A stretch of 46,001 nt of DNA. It comes from Mycobacterium angelicum (GTDB lineage Bacteria > Actinomycetota > Actinomycetes > Mycobacteriales > Mycobacteriaceae). Shown piece after piece: positions 8,399 to 19,500 of this stretch; positions within the stretch are counted from its first letter, which is position 1; each line of letters begins with the position of its first letter. Under the pieces are notes generated by a model that saw only the letters and a list, made by a program, of their open reading frames with translations, made no database searches and was not told the DNA's origin. Location of the stretch: contig NZ_MVHE01000042.1 in assembly GCF_002086155.1 (NCBI RefSeq), positions 1 through 46,001 of the forward strand. The letters run 5' to 3'. The position numbers and the translations under genes are program-made.

Positions 8399-11274
8399 CG
8401 GGCGGCCACTTGTGGCAGAAACACGTAGAGGCCAAGCACATCTGCGGGCGGCAGAAACCGGACGGTGGGCGCGCGTCCGCCCGACTTGGACGCGCTGCGC
8501 ACCGCCTGATGTTCGGACACCAGGTCCTTTGCTGCGTCCCTACCGGCGGTGGTGAGGTGCTCGGTGAGTGCGGGTAGGCGCCCAAGTGCGCGCCCCAATT
8601 GCGCTCGGGCTAGCGTGTCGTCGACGTTGCTCGAAGGGGAGAGTGACAGCAGTGCGTCGACCTCCGCTTGAGGCAACCAGGTGAGGTCGTCGCCGGTCGC
8701 CGTGAATGCCAGAAACGTGGCTTCTTCGGCGATTTGGGTGACGGTGGCGGCGGAGCCAGCAATGTTGATTTCCAGGCGGTGTCGCACCATCAGTAAGGTT
8801 GTCACCTTGCTGACCGCTCGGGTGCGCATGACCCCTGCGCGGCGGGCAGGCCGGCCCGCCGGATCGAGCCGGGAGTCGAGTGCAGCGTCGAGGACGTATC
8901 GTGAGAGCGCTTCGACCCTCACGTCGGTGCGGGTGAGCACGCTGTGGCCGATCGGGACGGGCAAAGACCGGTGGAAATGCAGGCGCATGTCCTTGTTCGG
9001 CGGCAGTTGGTCACGCACGCCGGCAGGAAGGGTGTCGACCTTCGCGGTAAACCCGTCATCGGTGTTGCTGATGGCGGCTCCCATTAGCGATAGCGCTGTG
9101 CGCGTAAAGGTTTCGACATCGGCCGGACCACCGAGGGCACGTCGAACCTCGGTCAGTGCTTGCTCGACGGTGTCCGGTTTGAGCCCGGCCTGGCGGAAGC
9201 GTGAGCGCGACGCCTTTTCCCGCTCGGCCGCGTTGGTCCACTCGACCTCCACCTGATCGGCCAGGGACCTGGAGGTGGCCTCGGCGAAGTCGAGGGTCAA
9301 CTGTTCAGCTTCCTTGCCGCGCAATAACAGGGATTCCCAGATCGCCTTCATCACGGTCGTGGAATCGACCGGGATCGGCACCGAGACGCCGATGCTGCGC
9401 TTGATGTGCTCGTGGCGGCGGATCAGGACTTGGAGAACGATGCCGTCGATGCCGTTGTCCTCGCCGTAGTAGGTCACGGTTCGGACTGTCGGGGCTTGTT
9501 GGCCGAAGCGGTCGACGCGGCCTTCGCGTTGCTCGTGGCGAGTTGGATTCCAGGCGAGGTCGTAGTGGATGACTGCGGTGAAGCCGTCCTGCAGGTTGAT
9601 GCCTTCGGAGAGGCAGTCGGTAGCGACCAGCAGCCTGGGTCCGGCATGTGCGCTGAGAGCCTCCACGCGAGACTCGCGTTCCTCCGGTGGGAGCGTTCCA
9701 GTCACGGCCTCGATCTTGAGGTCCTTGGCTTTGGATAGTGCCGAGCGTAAGTGTTCGGCCAAGTAGTCGGCGGTCGGGATATAACGGCAGAAGATGATCG
9801 GGTGGTATCCCTGGTCGAGGAGTTCCTTGACCAGGGGGATAAGGCGCTTTAGCTTCGCGTCAGAGCGCGGGCCCTTCAATGCTGCTGCCGCAGAAGCGAG
9901 TTGGCACAGACGTGTTCGAGCAGCCATATTGGGTGTGTCGGTATCGCCCGTATCGGAGCCAACCGTAACATCTTCAGCTTCGAGTGTGTCGTCCAAATCG
10001 GTGTCGAGGACGCGAGGTTCGGCGTATGCGTCAACTTCGCTCTCGTTGTCGGCGCCGGCCACTGCGGAACGGTTTAGGAGGGTTTGTTCGGCAGCGGCCG
10101 GACTGGAGGCCAGGCAGCGCAATAGCGCGATGGCCGACCACCATCGAACGCGTTGCCGTACCGCACTCAAGGCGGGGTCGGCGACCTGTTCACGGACATA
10201 GTCCATGACGTCGTCGAACAGTTGGCGGTATCCACTGGTGAGTTTGTATGCAGTTTCAGTGGTTTCGCGTTCCGGAAACGGGGTGTCCTCTCGAAACTCA
10301 CCGCGAAGGTACTCGCGAATATCGGCGCGTTGGCGTTGAATCATGAAGCTGGCGAGCAGCTTGCGGTCTTCTTCGCGGTCGCGGCCCGACAGGTCGACCG
10401 GCAGGTTTCCCAGCCGGTCGTCGAGCAGGCCAATCAGCGACTGCCAGGCGGCGTCGTCGCCGCTGTGCGGGGTCGCGGTCAGTAGCACGAGGTGGCGGTC
10501 GGGATTATCGGCGAGCTTGCGTAGGAGTGAATACCGCAGGTGCGCTTGGGATGACCTGCCAAGGCCCACTGGTGCTACGCAGGTGTGGGCTTCGTCGACA
10601 ACCACCAATTCTGGGCAGTACAAAGCGAATTCGTCGCGGCGCGTCTTCTGCTTGATGAAGTCGGTGGAGATCACCAGATAAGGGTGATGCTGATAGACGT
10701 TAGAGCCGAACGGCAAGCCGCGCATCAACCGGTTTACCGTGGACGGCAGCAGAAGTTGCGCGTCGATGCCGAATTTGTGTCGAAGCTCGCTATGCCATTG
10801 GGGGGCTAGTTGGGGCGAACATAGCACTGCCAAGCGTTGCGTCTCGCCAGTTGCTAACAGCTCGGCGGCGATCAGTCCGGCCTCGATCGTCTTGCCGATG
10901 CCGACGCCGTCCGCGATGAGCAGCCGGGTGACGTCCTGGTTGGCCGCCATCATCAGCGGAACCAGTTGGTAGTTGCGGGGTGTCACCGCCAGGCGCGCGA
11001 ACGACCGGAACGGGCCGCCGCTGGCATGAAACGACAGCCTGAGGGCGTCACGGAGGAGGCGGGCCCGGCTGGCGTCTCCACGGTCTTCGACCGTCGGCGG
11101 CTCGAAGGTGGCCGTCGCTAACTCGTCGATGTTGGGAAGCAGCACGGTGGTTTCGTGCTCATGGCCGCCGAGTGGCCGGACTAGAACTGTGCCCTCTGGC
11201 GACCCGGGGAGGACGAGCCAGTCGCGGCCACGAGCGTTGACAAGCGTTCCGGCGGGGTAGTCGAGCGTAGTCAT
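8395..11274 (-). CDS. SNF2-family helicase, DrmD-like
   Basis: 959 aa from the ATG at 11274, which overlaps the TGA of the upstream helicase gene (ATGA); an in-frame start further upstream at 11331 would lie inside that gene and is less likely. Motifs of an SF2/SNF2 HepA-like ATPase: GVGIGKTIEAG near residue 123 (motif I), VVVDEAH near 228 (II), LLTATPHSGD (III), QREGRVDRFGQ near 580 (VI). The N-terminus (YPAGTLVNARGRDWLV) and the phrase GPFRSFARLAVTPRNYQLVPL are typical of SNF2-like proteins coded beside DUF1998 helicases and large methylases in DISARM-type loci, where this one is DrmD. Likely role: ATP-driven translocation or remodelling on invading DNA. The C-terminal 350 residues have no motif that I recognise. 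Confidence 0.88.
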   Translation of the reverse strand: MTTLDYPAGTLVNARGRDWLVLPGSPEGTVLVRPLGGHEHETTVLLPNIDELATATFEPPTVEDRGDASRARLLRDALRLSFHASGGPFRSFARLAVTPRNYQLVPLMMAANQDVTRLLIADGVGIGKTIEAGLIAAELLATGETQRLAVLCSPQLAPQWHSELRHKFGIDAQLLLPSTVNRLMRGLPFGSNVYQHHPYLVISTDFIKQKTRRDEFALYCPELVVVDEAHTCVAPVGLGRSSQAHLRYSLLRKLADNPDRHLVLLTATPHSGDDAAWQSLIGLLDDRLGNLPVDLSGRDREEDRKLLASFMIQRQRADIREYLRGEFREDTPFPERETTETAYKLTSGYRQLFDDVMDYVREQVADPALSAVRQRVRWWSAIALLRCLASSPAAAEQTLLNRSAVAGADNESEVDAYAEPRVLDTDLDDTLEAEDVTVGSDTGDTDTPNMAARTRLCQLASAAAALKGPRSDAKLKRLIPLVKELLDQGYHPIIFCRYIPTADYLAEHLRSALSKAKDLKIEAVTGTLPPEERESRVEALSAHAGPRLLVATDCLSEGINLQDGFTAVIHYDLAWNPTRHEQREGRVDRFGQQAPTVRTVTYYGEDNGIDGIVLQVLIRRHEHIKRSIGVSVPIPVDSTTVMKAIWESLLLRGKEAEQLTLDFAEATSRSLADQVEVEWTNAAEREKASRSRFRQAGLKPDTVEQALTEVRRALGGPADVETFTRTALSLMGAAISNTDDGFTAKVDTLPAGVRDQLPPNKDMRLHFHRSLPVPIGHSVLTRTDVRVEALSRYVLDAALDSRLDPAGRPARRAGVMRTRAVSKVTTLLMVRHRLEINIAGSAATVTQIAEEATFLAFTATGDDLTWLPQAEVDALLSLSPSSNVDDTLARAQLGRALGRLPALTEHLTTAGRDAAKDLVSEHQAVRSASKSGGRAPTVRFLPPADVLGLYVFLPQVAAR

Positions 11275-14200
11275 GTGTTTGCCTTGGATTCGCCGAAGAC
11301 GCTTGGGTTCTCGGTGATGGTCTTGAGCCAACCGGCATCGCCATCCCGGTAGCTAAAGCGCAGTACGAGCCAAGCAGCCTCATCCTCGAGCTTGACTTGC
11401 GCGTGCACGTCCTTCTCGTGCTGGTGTGTGTTCTCGTGAATGGGCCCGTCGACGAAGATAGCGACGTCCATGCCGTCGGTGTGATAAGCGAAGTCAGGCC
11501 GGACGTAGTAACCGTCAACGATCTTCTGGGCGTCGTCGGGCAGTCGGTATCCATGTTGATCCAGCAACACGAGAAATCTCTTCTCCAGCTCACTGTCGCA
11601 GGCCTGGTTTAGGCGCTCCAGCTGTTCCGCACGGCCTTCGCCGCCAGCACCCACGGCCACATCCGCCGCTGCCAGGCGTTGCAGCAGCCCCTTCACGGAG
11701 TGACGATCTAGGTGCTGGTGATCCCACTGGTTGCTATAGGAAAGCAGGCAGTCATAGCAAGCTTGCGCGCAGTCCTCGATCGCCTGTGGCGCACGGTGCA
11801 AATCTTCACCTGAGTCCGCGTCAAAGTGGAGGATCTCAAGGGCTTTTCGCGCCACCTGGCGCAACTGTCCGTGTTCTGTGGCGAGGCGGCGCAGCACACC
11901 AGCTCCGCCCTCAGCGGCTTCGAAGAACAGCAGCCGCGACCACGCGTGATCACCGGTGTTGCTGGGTAATGCCTCAGAGGCGAGTTCAGAGCCCTCCAGC
12001 TGGTAGACAGCTTCGATGCCGCGCTTGAGCGCATACATCACGGCCATCCGCTGATCGGTCGGGATAGTTGGGTCGAGGTGCAGGAGAAGTGCGTTGCGGT
12101 GGTCCTCGACGTGCGGGATCACTCTTTGATATCGCGGGGCCTCCCCGTGCACGTTTTTAGCCAGCTCAGCCTCGCTGCACCAGCGTCCCTCGACGGTGTC
12201 CAGCACGTATCCTCGAATGTCCTTGTCCTTGCGGCGCCGCAGGCCGACGTTCATACGGCGAATTAGCGCTGTGTCGCCATAGGTCATGGTGCCGAGTTCC
12301 GCCGGGCCCTCGGCGATGGTGCTCGTGAGTTGTCCAGCTCGAACCCCATGTGGCACAAAACGAATCGTTGTTACGATCTCGTGCCCGGCGCGCTGACGTT
12401 CTTCCTCGTCGGCGCTGATCCGGTCGCGCCGTCGAGTCTTGACCGATAGCAGTCGCATCAAGTTGGTCATTGTGCTTTCCGGCGCGAACGGCGCATGGCA
12501 GTGTTGGCAAAGGTCGGGCTCAGTGGATTCATGGAGATAGCCACACGAGCCGCAGCGCTTGATCTCGGTGATGCTGACGCCGGTTCCATCGTCGCGCGCG
12601 GGCAGGCTCACGCGGTTGACCTCATAGCGTGCCCCTTCGTGGTAGATGAAGGCTCCGGGGCCAAACTCGCTGATCGCCATGAATCTGGGTCGCTGGATGA
12701 AGTCACCTTCACCGCCGCTGCGGGTGCGGCGCTCGCCCGGAATGAAGGCCGAGAGGGGAAGCCGTGGAAACGAGTAGCCGGGCAGGAAACCTTCCGATGC
12801 GAAGTAGCGGTAGGTGTAGAAGTCGCCCTGAAAAACGTCGTCAACTTGCCCTTTGAGGAGGTCGAGGGCCGCGCGTGCTTCTGAAATCCTGCCTCGCGCA
12901 CGTTGTTTCGAACTCTCAGAGGCGCCAATGGTCTTTAAGGTTTCATTCGCGCTGTCGAGTTCGTTCCGGGCTTCTCTATAGAGCCCGCGCCATCGCTCCG
13001 CGGCGTGGTTGAAACGAATCGGCGCCTGATCGACGGCGTCAGCGATCCACGTTTCCGTCCACCAGGGGGCAGAGGTGACTTCGTTGGTAGCTGTCAAAAC
13101 TTCGGTGATGGCCGCGACGGCGGCGCTACGACTAGATGTCGATTCGATTGTCGTGAGCACTTCTGGACGCAGCGGCTGGTCGGGCTGGTCGATCTCGAGG
13201 AGGTCAACCATGCTGTTTTTCAGGTCCAGCCCGCACTTGACTAGCCAGATCGAATGGGCGTGTGCGCGTACAAGATCTTGGTTGCCGAGTTCAAGCCGGG
13301 GTGGCGCAACCGCCCCAGCGACCATGTCCTGGCTGCGGCGAAAGTAATACGCGTCGTGCGCGTTTCCGGTGGCGCAATACGTGAATGCGATCGCGGGTTG
13401 ACCTGAACGGCCGGCACGCCCAGACCGTTGTGCATAGTTCGCTGGCGTGGGTGGAACATTGCGCATGCCAACCACATTTAAGCTTTTGATGTCGACGCCG
13501 AGTTCCATTGTGGGGGAGCAGTAAAGCACGGGAAGCCGAGCCTCGCTAAACTCCTCTTCCCGTTTCTGGCGTATCGACGCCTCGACTTGAGCGGTGTGCT
13601 CGCGCGCCTGCAAGCCGACGAGCGCTTTGGCTGTCTCGGCATAGAGAGCACGGAAGTAGGGATTGACTCTGCCCTCGGTTTGATTACTGCGGATCGGATC
13701 TGCAGCGCGACATTCCCCGGCGCCCGGATGCCAGGCGATTAGGTCGGCACGTAGCTGATACCCGTTGGGCCGCCGAGGAATCCGAATTCTTGCCAAAATC
13801 CCAGCGCGCGCCATGACCTCCATCAGGTTCTCGATGACGGCTTGGGCGTCGGCCGTCTTGAGCGCATGTTGAAAGCAGGGAAAGCGATTCGGCCGTCGGA
13901 GCCAGCGTCCATATGCGCCCAGCCCGGACATGTAGAGATCGGCTCCGGTACCGGCCACGCCTTTCGGTCGACCGCCCGCGTAGGCGACACCGCTGTACAT
14001 GCCGTCGGCATCTGAGATGGACCACGGGTCCTTTAACCACTCTCTGCTGGCCCGCCTGACAGCATCGAACTTGTCGTTTGTGAGGAACTCCGTATCGAGG
14101 CACAGATTTCGGCGGAGCTCGTCGAGGAGGACGTGCATTACTTGTTGGCGAGTTTCAGTGCTGGAACTCGCAAGCGGTTCGCCGCAATTCGTCCACTTGT

Positions 14201-16424
14201 CATCGTCGGCGGCGAGTTCATTGATGCCTTCGTAGGCCAGGCGCAGCTGGCCGGTCTGCTCCAGATTGGGCATGGTAATGCGCCAGCCGCGTTTGAGGTC
14301 GGCCCACAAGCGATAGGTCACGACGTCACGTAGGGCGCGGGCGATCTTCTTTCGGGGGATGTGTTCGTCAGCGGTTTCCTCGTCGCGAGCGAAGAACTTC
14401 AAGCTTTTTCCGCTGAGGGCGTTTACTACCTCAGGGCCGAGGTTTTCGTCGGTGAGTGGTTCGCCGGGGTTTTGCGCCTGGTAGTCGGAGGCTGCGCGGT
14501 AAAGGGCTGATCGGATGAGGCCGACCAAAACAAAGTCGTTGAAGTGACCCGCTTGAAGGCTCGCGTCCTGCCGATTGTCACTGAACGCCAGGAATTTTCG
14601 CGCGTCGTCGTCGAGGTCAGGTTCGTCTCGCAGGGTTCTGACGATTGACTGGGACAGAACCGTCACAGCACTCGCACGACCTTCTGTACCTAGACTGGCG
14701 ACGCGGGAGAACTGCGACTGCCGGCTGCTTTCGTAGCTCGTCTTGCAGGTAGGGCAGAATTCGAGGCGCTGGAAGAACGCCACTGGTATGCCACCGTCGG
14801 CAATCGTACCGTATTCGTCGACACGTAATGTGTTGGGCAGCTTGGGGATTCGAGCCTTGTCGAGAACACCTCCGCTACCGCTGCCGACTACCCAATCTTC
14901 GGGAACCAGTTCGAGCAATGCAGGATCCTGTGGATCGGGCCACGGCACTTCGGTCAGAAGCAGCAGTCCGTCGGCTTCGGGATGTTCAACCAGGTCGGAA
15001 TTGGGGATGCGCGGGCTGAAGCGCTCACCGCCGCGCTCTAAGTTGACTACCAGGTATTCCTGGCCGCACTCACGACAGAACGCCAACGGGAACAGTGGCT
15101 GGCCCGACGGGCGGTTGGGTGCGCTGCGCTGGTAGTGCGTGGTGAGGAAGCGCTTGTCTGGTGGCTCCAGGGTCGTGTAGACAGTGTCGCCCTTGCCAAT
15201 GAATTGATGGAGTTTGAAGGCAAATAGGGCGCGGCCTTGCGGGTCGCGGGCCCGTGATCCGGCAACTAGTAGCGCCTGCAACTTCGCGCGACATATCGCC
15301 TCGTTAACGCCCGTTTCGTCATGAAGCTTCTTGGCGGCATCGCTTAGTTTGGAAGGCGGGCGCCGTGCGAGCCTGCCCTCGTCATCAATATCTAGACCAA
15401 AGTGCTGCTCGGTCCAGATCGCCAGCTGATCTTGCTTTAGTTCTTCCCAATCAGTGGGGGTTTCTGCATTCAAGCGTGCCGATAGCGCACCCAGATCCAT
15501 GTCGCCCGCTGTCGCGCGACGCAGTGTCTCACCGACGATGTTGCCGGCGGGAATTTCGACGCCGAAGATGCGCGTCGCTAGCTCGGCCACTTGTTGACGC
15601 TGCTCTGCTTTGGTTCCGGGGCCCGCAAGGGTCGCGCTGGTGCCGATGCATTGGACGTTGTCTGACTTCACTGCGCTACGTAGGCGGCGGACCAGCATCG
15701 CCACGTCCGCTCCCTGGCGCCCGCGGTAGGTATGAAGCTCATCTAGCACCAGAAATGAAAGACCTTCCGCACTGTTAATCAAGCGCTTTCGTTCATTCGG
15801 ACGGGTGAGCATGAGTTCCAACATGACGTAGTTAGTCAACAAGATGTCCGGGGGGGCAGCGAGGGTCTTGTCGCGCTCCTCTCTGTTCTCCTGTCCGGTG
15901 TAGCGGGCGAAGGTGACTTTCGGGTTCGACTTGCCGAGAAACTTCTCGAGCTCATTGCGTTGGCTATTAGCGAGCGCGTTCATCGGGTAGACGATGATCG
16001 CTCTGACGCCCTTGCCCGACCCTTCACGCAGAACACGATCAACGATCGGCACGATGTAGGACATCGACTTGCCTGAGCCCGTCCCAGTCGTGAGGACGTA
16101 AGACTCGCGTCGGTTGGCAATCTCGAAAGCGTCGGTCTGGTGGCGATGGAAGGCAATTTCTCGGCCGGTTGCATTTTCGTCAGTTCGTGCGCGGAAGATG
16201 CTGTTTGCTTCATGGTGCAGCACCTCACGTTGTACGAGTTCGCTGACGGTGCCACCGGCTTCGAACGCTGGGTTGAGTGCGAGCCAAGGCTCCGGCCAAA
16301 GAAGACCGCCTTCGATGTCGGCCTCGACTTTGGCGCGGATCTGCTCATTCTTTATGTCGAGGAAGCCCTTGACGAAGTTCTCGTAGTCCCTCAGAACCTC
16401 GCCGAGGACATCAAACGCGTCCAC
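11271..16424 (-). CDS. DEAD/H helicase-DUF1998-nuclease fusion, DrmA/DrmB-like
   Basis: 1717 aa from GTG, with GGGAG seven bases upstream. SF2 helicase of the MrfA/Hrq1 group: Walker A GTGSGKS 114-120, DELH box 228-231, QRSGRAGRSGQP near 1000. Two zinc-ribbon cysteine pairs interrupt it near 453 (CRECG) and 558 (CPTC), and another lies near 1293 (CGSCGY...CQHC). DUF1998 follows, with its cysteine cluster CAQACYDC near 1553. The last 100 residues (SELEKRF, YVRPDFAY, FVDGPIHE) look like a PD-(D/E)XK/Vsr-type nuclease fold. In DISARM the helicase (DrmA) and DUF1998 protein (DrmB) are separate; here both are in one chain, with a possible nuclease in place of the missing DrmC. It lies 127 bases after gene 1 of the island and overlaps the SNF2 gene by four bases. 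The DNA-processing role is inferred. Confidence 0.88.
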   Translation of the reverse strand: MDAFDVLGEVLRDYENFVKGFLDIKNEQIRAKVEADIEGGLLWPEPWLALNPAFEAGGTVSELVQREVLHHEANSIFRARTDENATGREIAFHRHQTDAFEIANRRESYVLTTGTGSGKSMSYIVPIVDRVLREGSGKGVRAIIVYPMNALANSQRNELEKFLGKSNPKVTFARYTGQENREERDKTLAAPPDILLTNYVMLELMLTRPNERKRLINSAEGLSFLVLDELHTYRGRQGADVAMLVRRLRSAVKSDNVQCIGTSATLAGPGTKAEQRQQVAELATRIFGVEIPAGNIVGETLRRATAGDMDLGALSARLNAETPTDWEELKQDQLAIWTEQHFGLDIDDEGRLARRPPSKLSDAAKKLHDETGVNEAICRAKLQALLVAGSRARDPQGRALFAFKLHQFIGKGDTVYTTLEPPDKRFLTTHYQRSAPNRPSGQPLFPLAFCRECGQEYLVVNLERGGERFSPRIPNSDLVEHPEADGLLLLTEVPWPDPQDPALLELVPEDWVVGSGSGGVLDKARIPKLPNTLRVDEYGTIADGGIPVAFFQRLEFCPTCKTSYESSRQSQFSRVASLGTEGRASAVTVLSQSIVRTLRDEPDLDDDARKFLAFSDNRQDASLQAGHFNDFVLVGLIRSALYRAASDYQAQNPGEPLTDENLGPEVVNALSGKSLKFFARDEETADEHIPRKKIARALRDVVTYRLWADLKRGWRITMPNLEQTGQLRLAYEGINELAADDDKWTNCGEPLASSSTETRQQVMHVLLDELRRNLCLDTEFLTNDKFDAVRRASREWLKDPWSISDADGMYSGVAYAGGRPKGVAGTGADLYMSGLGAYGRWLRRPNRFPCFQHALKTADAQAVIENLMEVMARAGILARIRIPRRPNGYQLRADLIAWHPGAGECRAADPIRSNQTEGRVNPYFRALYAETAKALVGLQAREHTAQVEASIRQKREEEFSEARLPVLYCSPTMELGVDIKSLNVVGMRNVPPTPANYAQRSGRAGRSGQPAIAFTYCATGNAHDAYYFRRSQDMVAGAVAPPRLELGNQDLVRAHAHSIWLVKCGLDLKNSMVDLLEIDQPDQPLRPEVLTTIESTSSRSAAVAAITEVLTATNEVTSAPWWTETWIADAVDQAPIRFNHAAERWRGLYREARNELDSANETLKTIGASESSKQRARGRISEARAALDLLKGQVDDVFQGDFYTYRYFASEGFLPGYSFPRLPLSAFIPGERRTRSGGEGDFIQRPRFMAISEFGPGAFIYHEGARYEVNRVSLPARDDGTGVSITEIKRCGSCGYLHESTEPDLCQHCHAPFAPESTMTNLMRLLSVKTRRRDRISADEEERQRAGHEIVTTIRFVPHGVRAGQLTSTIAEGPAELGTMTYGDTALIRRMNVGLRRRKDKDIRGYVLDTVEGRWCSEAELAKNVHGEAPRYQRVIPHVEDHRNALLLHLDPTIPTDQRMAVMYALKRGIEAVYQLEGSELASEALPSNTGDHAWSRLLFFEAAEGGAGVLRRLATEHGQLRQVARKALEILHFDADSGEDLHRAPQAIEDCAQACYDCLLSYSNQWDHQHLDRHSVKGLLQRLAAADVAVGAGGEGRAEQLERLNQACDSELEKRFLVLLDQHGYRLPDDAQKIVDGYYVRPDFAYHTDGMDVAIFVDGPIHENTHQHEKDVHAQVKLEDEAAWLVLRFSYRDGDAGWLKTITENPSVFGESKANT

Positions 16425-16551
16425 GACAGTTCTCCCTTGTGTAAGCGGTGTGTAACTTCAGCTGACCTTACTTCGGGTGTCCGACAGATTGCGGGACTTC
16501 GTCCCCACGAACTTCTCTTGAGACAGGTGAATGCGCATAAACGTCGCTGGG

Positions 16552-19500
16552 TTATACGTCGCTAACGATCAGACCGGAAGTGTTCTGGCGCAGGACGCCT
16601 CGCTTGAGTGCAGCGGAGAGTGCATGGTTTAGGCGCGTACCTACACCTTGTGTCACCCGTCGGCTGCCCAGCAGATTAAGTGCTTCGCGCTTGAGGTCGT
16701 CAGCTTCTATTCCACCGGTCTGCTCGGAAACCACGATCATGGCGTTACCGATTTCGATCAGGGAGACGTGATCGAGCGGGCGGCTCACACCGTCCGGCGT
16801 TCGTCGTGCAATCCGCCACTGCTCGGGTTCTACGCCCTTGGGCCAGTAGAAAGATTCCCCGTTATTGCGTTGGTAGTCAGTTGGGACGAGACGTTGAATC
16901 GAGAGGCGTCGATTCTCATTGACTTTCGTGAGCTCAAAAGCTGCTGCGACAAGTTTTGCAAGACGATCGGGGTGCATGGGCGCCTCGGCATCCAGGGCAC
17001 TGACAATGGCATCGCAAACGCGTGACCTCGCGTAATAGTTGGATAGATCGTCGAGCACGCTTATGTCTCCGAGGCGCCCCGGATTCCATTCGCGGTAAAC
17101 CTGCACCATCGGATGGCCGTGCGGGGCTTCCGGTTTCGCGGTGACACTCGTACGTGTTGGCGGGGGCAGTTGGCGCAGGGGGGCGGCCGAAATAGCAGGT
17201 CGTGCGGGCTCCGGATTGTCCTTCTGGGACTCGCGGCGCTGCCGGGCTTCGTCCACCGCTGCTTTGAGCTGGGTGATGATGTGTTCGCGTCGTCTGAGCC
17301 ATACCGGGAACCACACTCGTTCGACGGCGGGCCAGCGCATCATGTCGTGCAAGACATTCACCGGAAGAGCGTCGCGGTCGGCGACCGTGCGGCGTGCACG
17401 CCATTCTCGCCCGTCGAGAAGTACCGCGACCAATTGTCGGTTTGGCTCGGAGGGATCCGCTAATGCAAGGTCAACTCTGAAGTCTGACAGGCCGACATCG
17501 GTTGTGACTGCGATCCCTTCGGCTCGAAGTGCAGTAGCGATATCGTCGCGATGCCGGTCGATCACCGGAACGCGACCGCCGTAATGTGCTGTGGCATCAA
17601 CTCCATGTGCCGCCATCTCCAGATACGCCTTGAGGTGCTTGGTACCGGTCTGGGTTGTTTCCTCGGAACGCAGATCCTGAGGATCGAAACTCGCATACAA
17701 GACGACCTCACGCCGAGCGCGTGTGATTGCGACGTTGAGGCGGCGTTCGCCACCGGGTTTGGACAACGGCCCGAAGTTGAGTGGTACCACTCCTTTGCCA
17801 TTGGCGCTAAACGCAACTGAAAACAGGATGGCATCGCGCTCGTCGCCCTGAACGTTCTCAAGGTTCTTAACAAATAGACCATCTGGTTCGTCGAGAGCAT
17901 GGAGAATGCGCTCGTCCGCTTTGTCTCGCAACAGGTTTTCGATCAGATCACGCTGCTGCGCGTTGAAGGTGATAACCCCCACCGATGGGGCTGCGTCAGG
18001 GTGATTGTGAAAGCGCATCATGATGTCATCGACAATCGCATCAGCTTCGACCCGATTGGTCCGTAGGGTCTTTCCTTTTCCGGCGCGCTCGAACGTCCCG
18101 TCCACCCGTACTAATGAAATTCCCTGTCCCACAGGGCCGGCCGTGGTTGTGGTATGTGGTGCGGGAAAAGACGCCAGCCGCCGGTTGTAGTAGTGCTGAT
18201 TGCTGAACGCGATCAGCGCCTCATCCTGACTCCGGTAGTGCCACGACAGCCATTGCTGGGGCACCTGCGCGCCCACACACTCGGTAAGGATTGATTCCTC
18301 ATCAAGAAAGTACTCCTGGTCGGAATTCTCGTCGTCCTCAATGTTGGCGTTCGCCTCAGCGAAACTCGTAGGCGGCATTTGCTTGCTGTCACCGACGACG
18401 ACTACCGATCGGCTTCGGCCCATTGCGCCGATAGCGTCGGCGACTCTGATTTGAGATGCCTCGTCGAAGACCACGATGTCGAATAGGTCTGGGCGCGCCG
18501 GGAAAAAGCGAGCGACCGAGTCGGGGCTAATTAACGTGCACGGAAGAATCTGCGTGATCAAATCACCGAAGTTCTCGATCAAACCACGCACGCTCATCCC
18601 GCCACGGCGTCGGTCTAATTGACGCCGCAGGCCGCCAATTTGCCCGCTAGCGGCATTGGCGTCGAAGCGCCGCTTGTGCACGAGTGCCGCCGGGATCGAC
18701 CGAGGCAGCTCACGCCGGATGGCACGCAAACTTTTCGTGTATCGCTCGATCGTCTTGTCATGTGCTAGCGCGTTGAAGCTTCCGAGAGCTGTGGCCTCGT
18801 GGCGCTCTGCGAGAGAGGCAACGGCCACACCGCGTGCGAACGCCAGACTCGCATCGTCGGCGTTGATTTCGCCGTTGAGTATCGCTGTTCGAACGGTACT
18901 CATCCCCACGGGAATCAACGGTTCGAGCAGTTGCAGCAGGTTTATCCAATGCTCGATGGATATGGCGTCGTCGAGGCGGCGCGCTGCGCGAGTAGTCCAC
19001 CACCGGCTAATGAAGTGTCGGGGTTGCGACCAATCTTTGTGTCGCCGCCCGGGGTCGGCACCGGTTGCTGTTGCCAACGCTGTCCACGCGGGCGCGATCC
19101 GTGAGAGCTGATCGGCGAATGCGCCGACCGGTTGGGTTGCATAGTAGGAGCGCAAATCGATGATATGCGGATCGTTGGATTGAGCCGACAACGTGTCAGT
19201 CGTCCAGCGTAGCCAAGCGAGGTCGCGCCTGGCTTTAGTCGCGTGTTCAGGGACGAACGGGTTCCAAGGTTTGTCAATGATCTTCGCCGGTAGCCTCGCC
19301 ACCCTGTTGCGCAGATCCATCGCTACCAAGTACGAGTCCTTGATAGCCGCGATTGTTGGCGTAAGAGTTTTGAGATCAACAGACTTCGGGTTGACGACCA
19401 GGGCGGCAGAAAGTTGTTCCAGCACAGCCCGTCGGCGCTTCTTTCGCCCGAAGAACCCCGATGAGTCGGCTGCTACCGCGGCTTCATGGATCGCGGGGAT

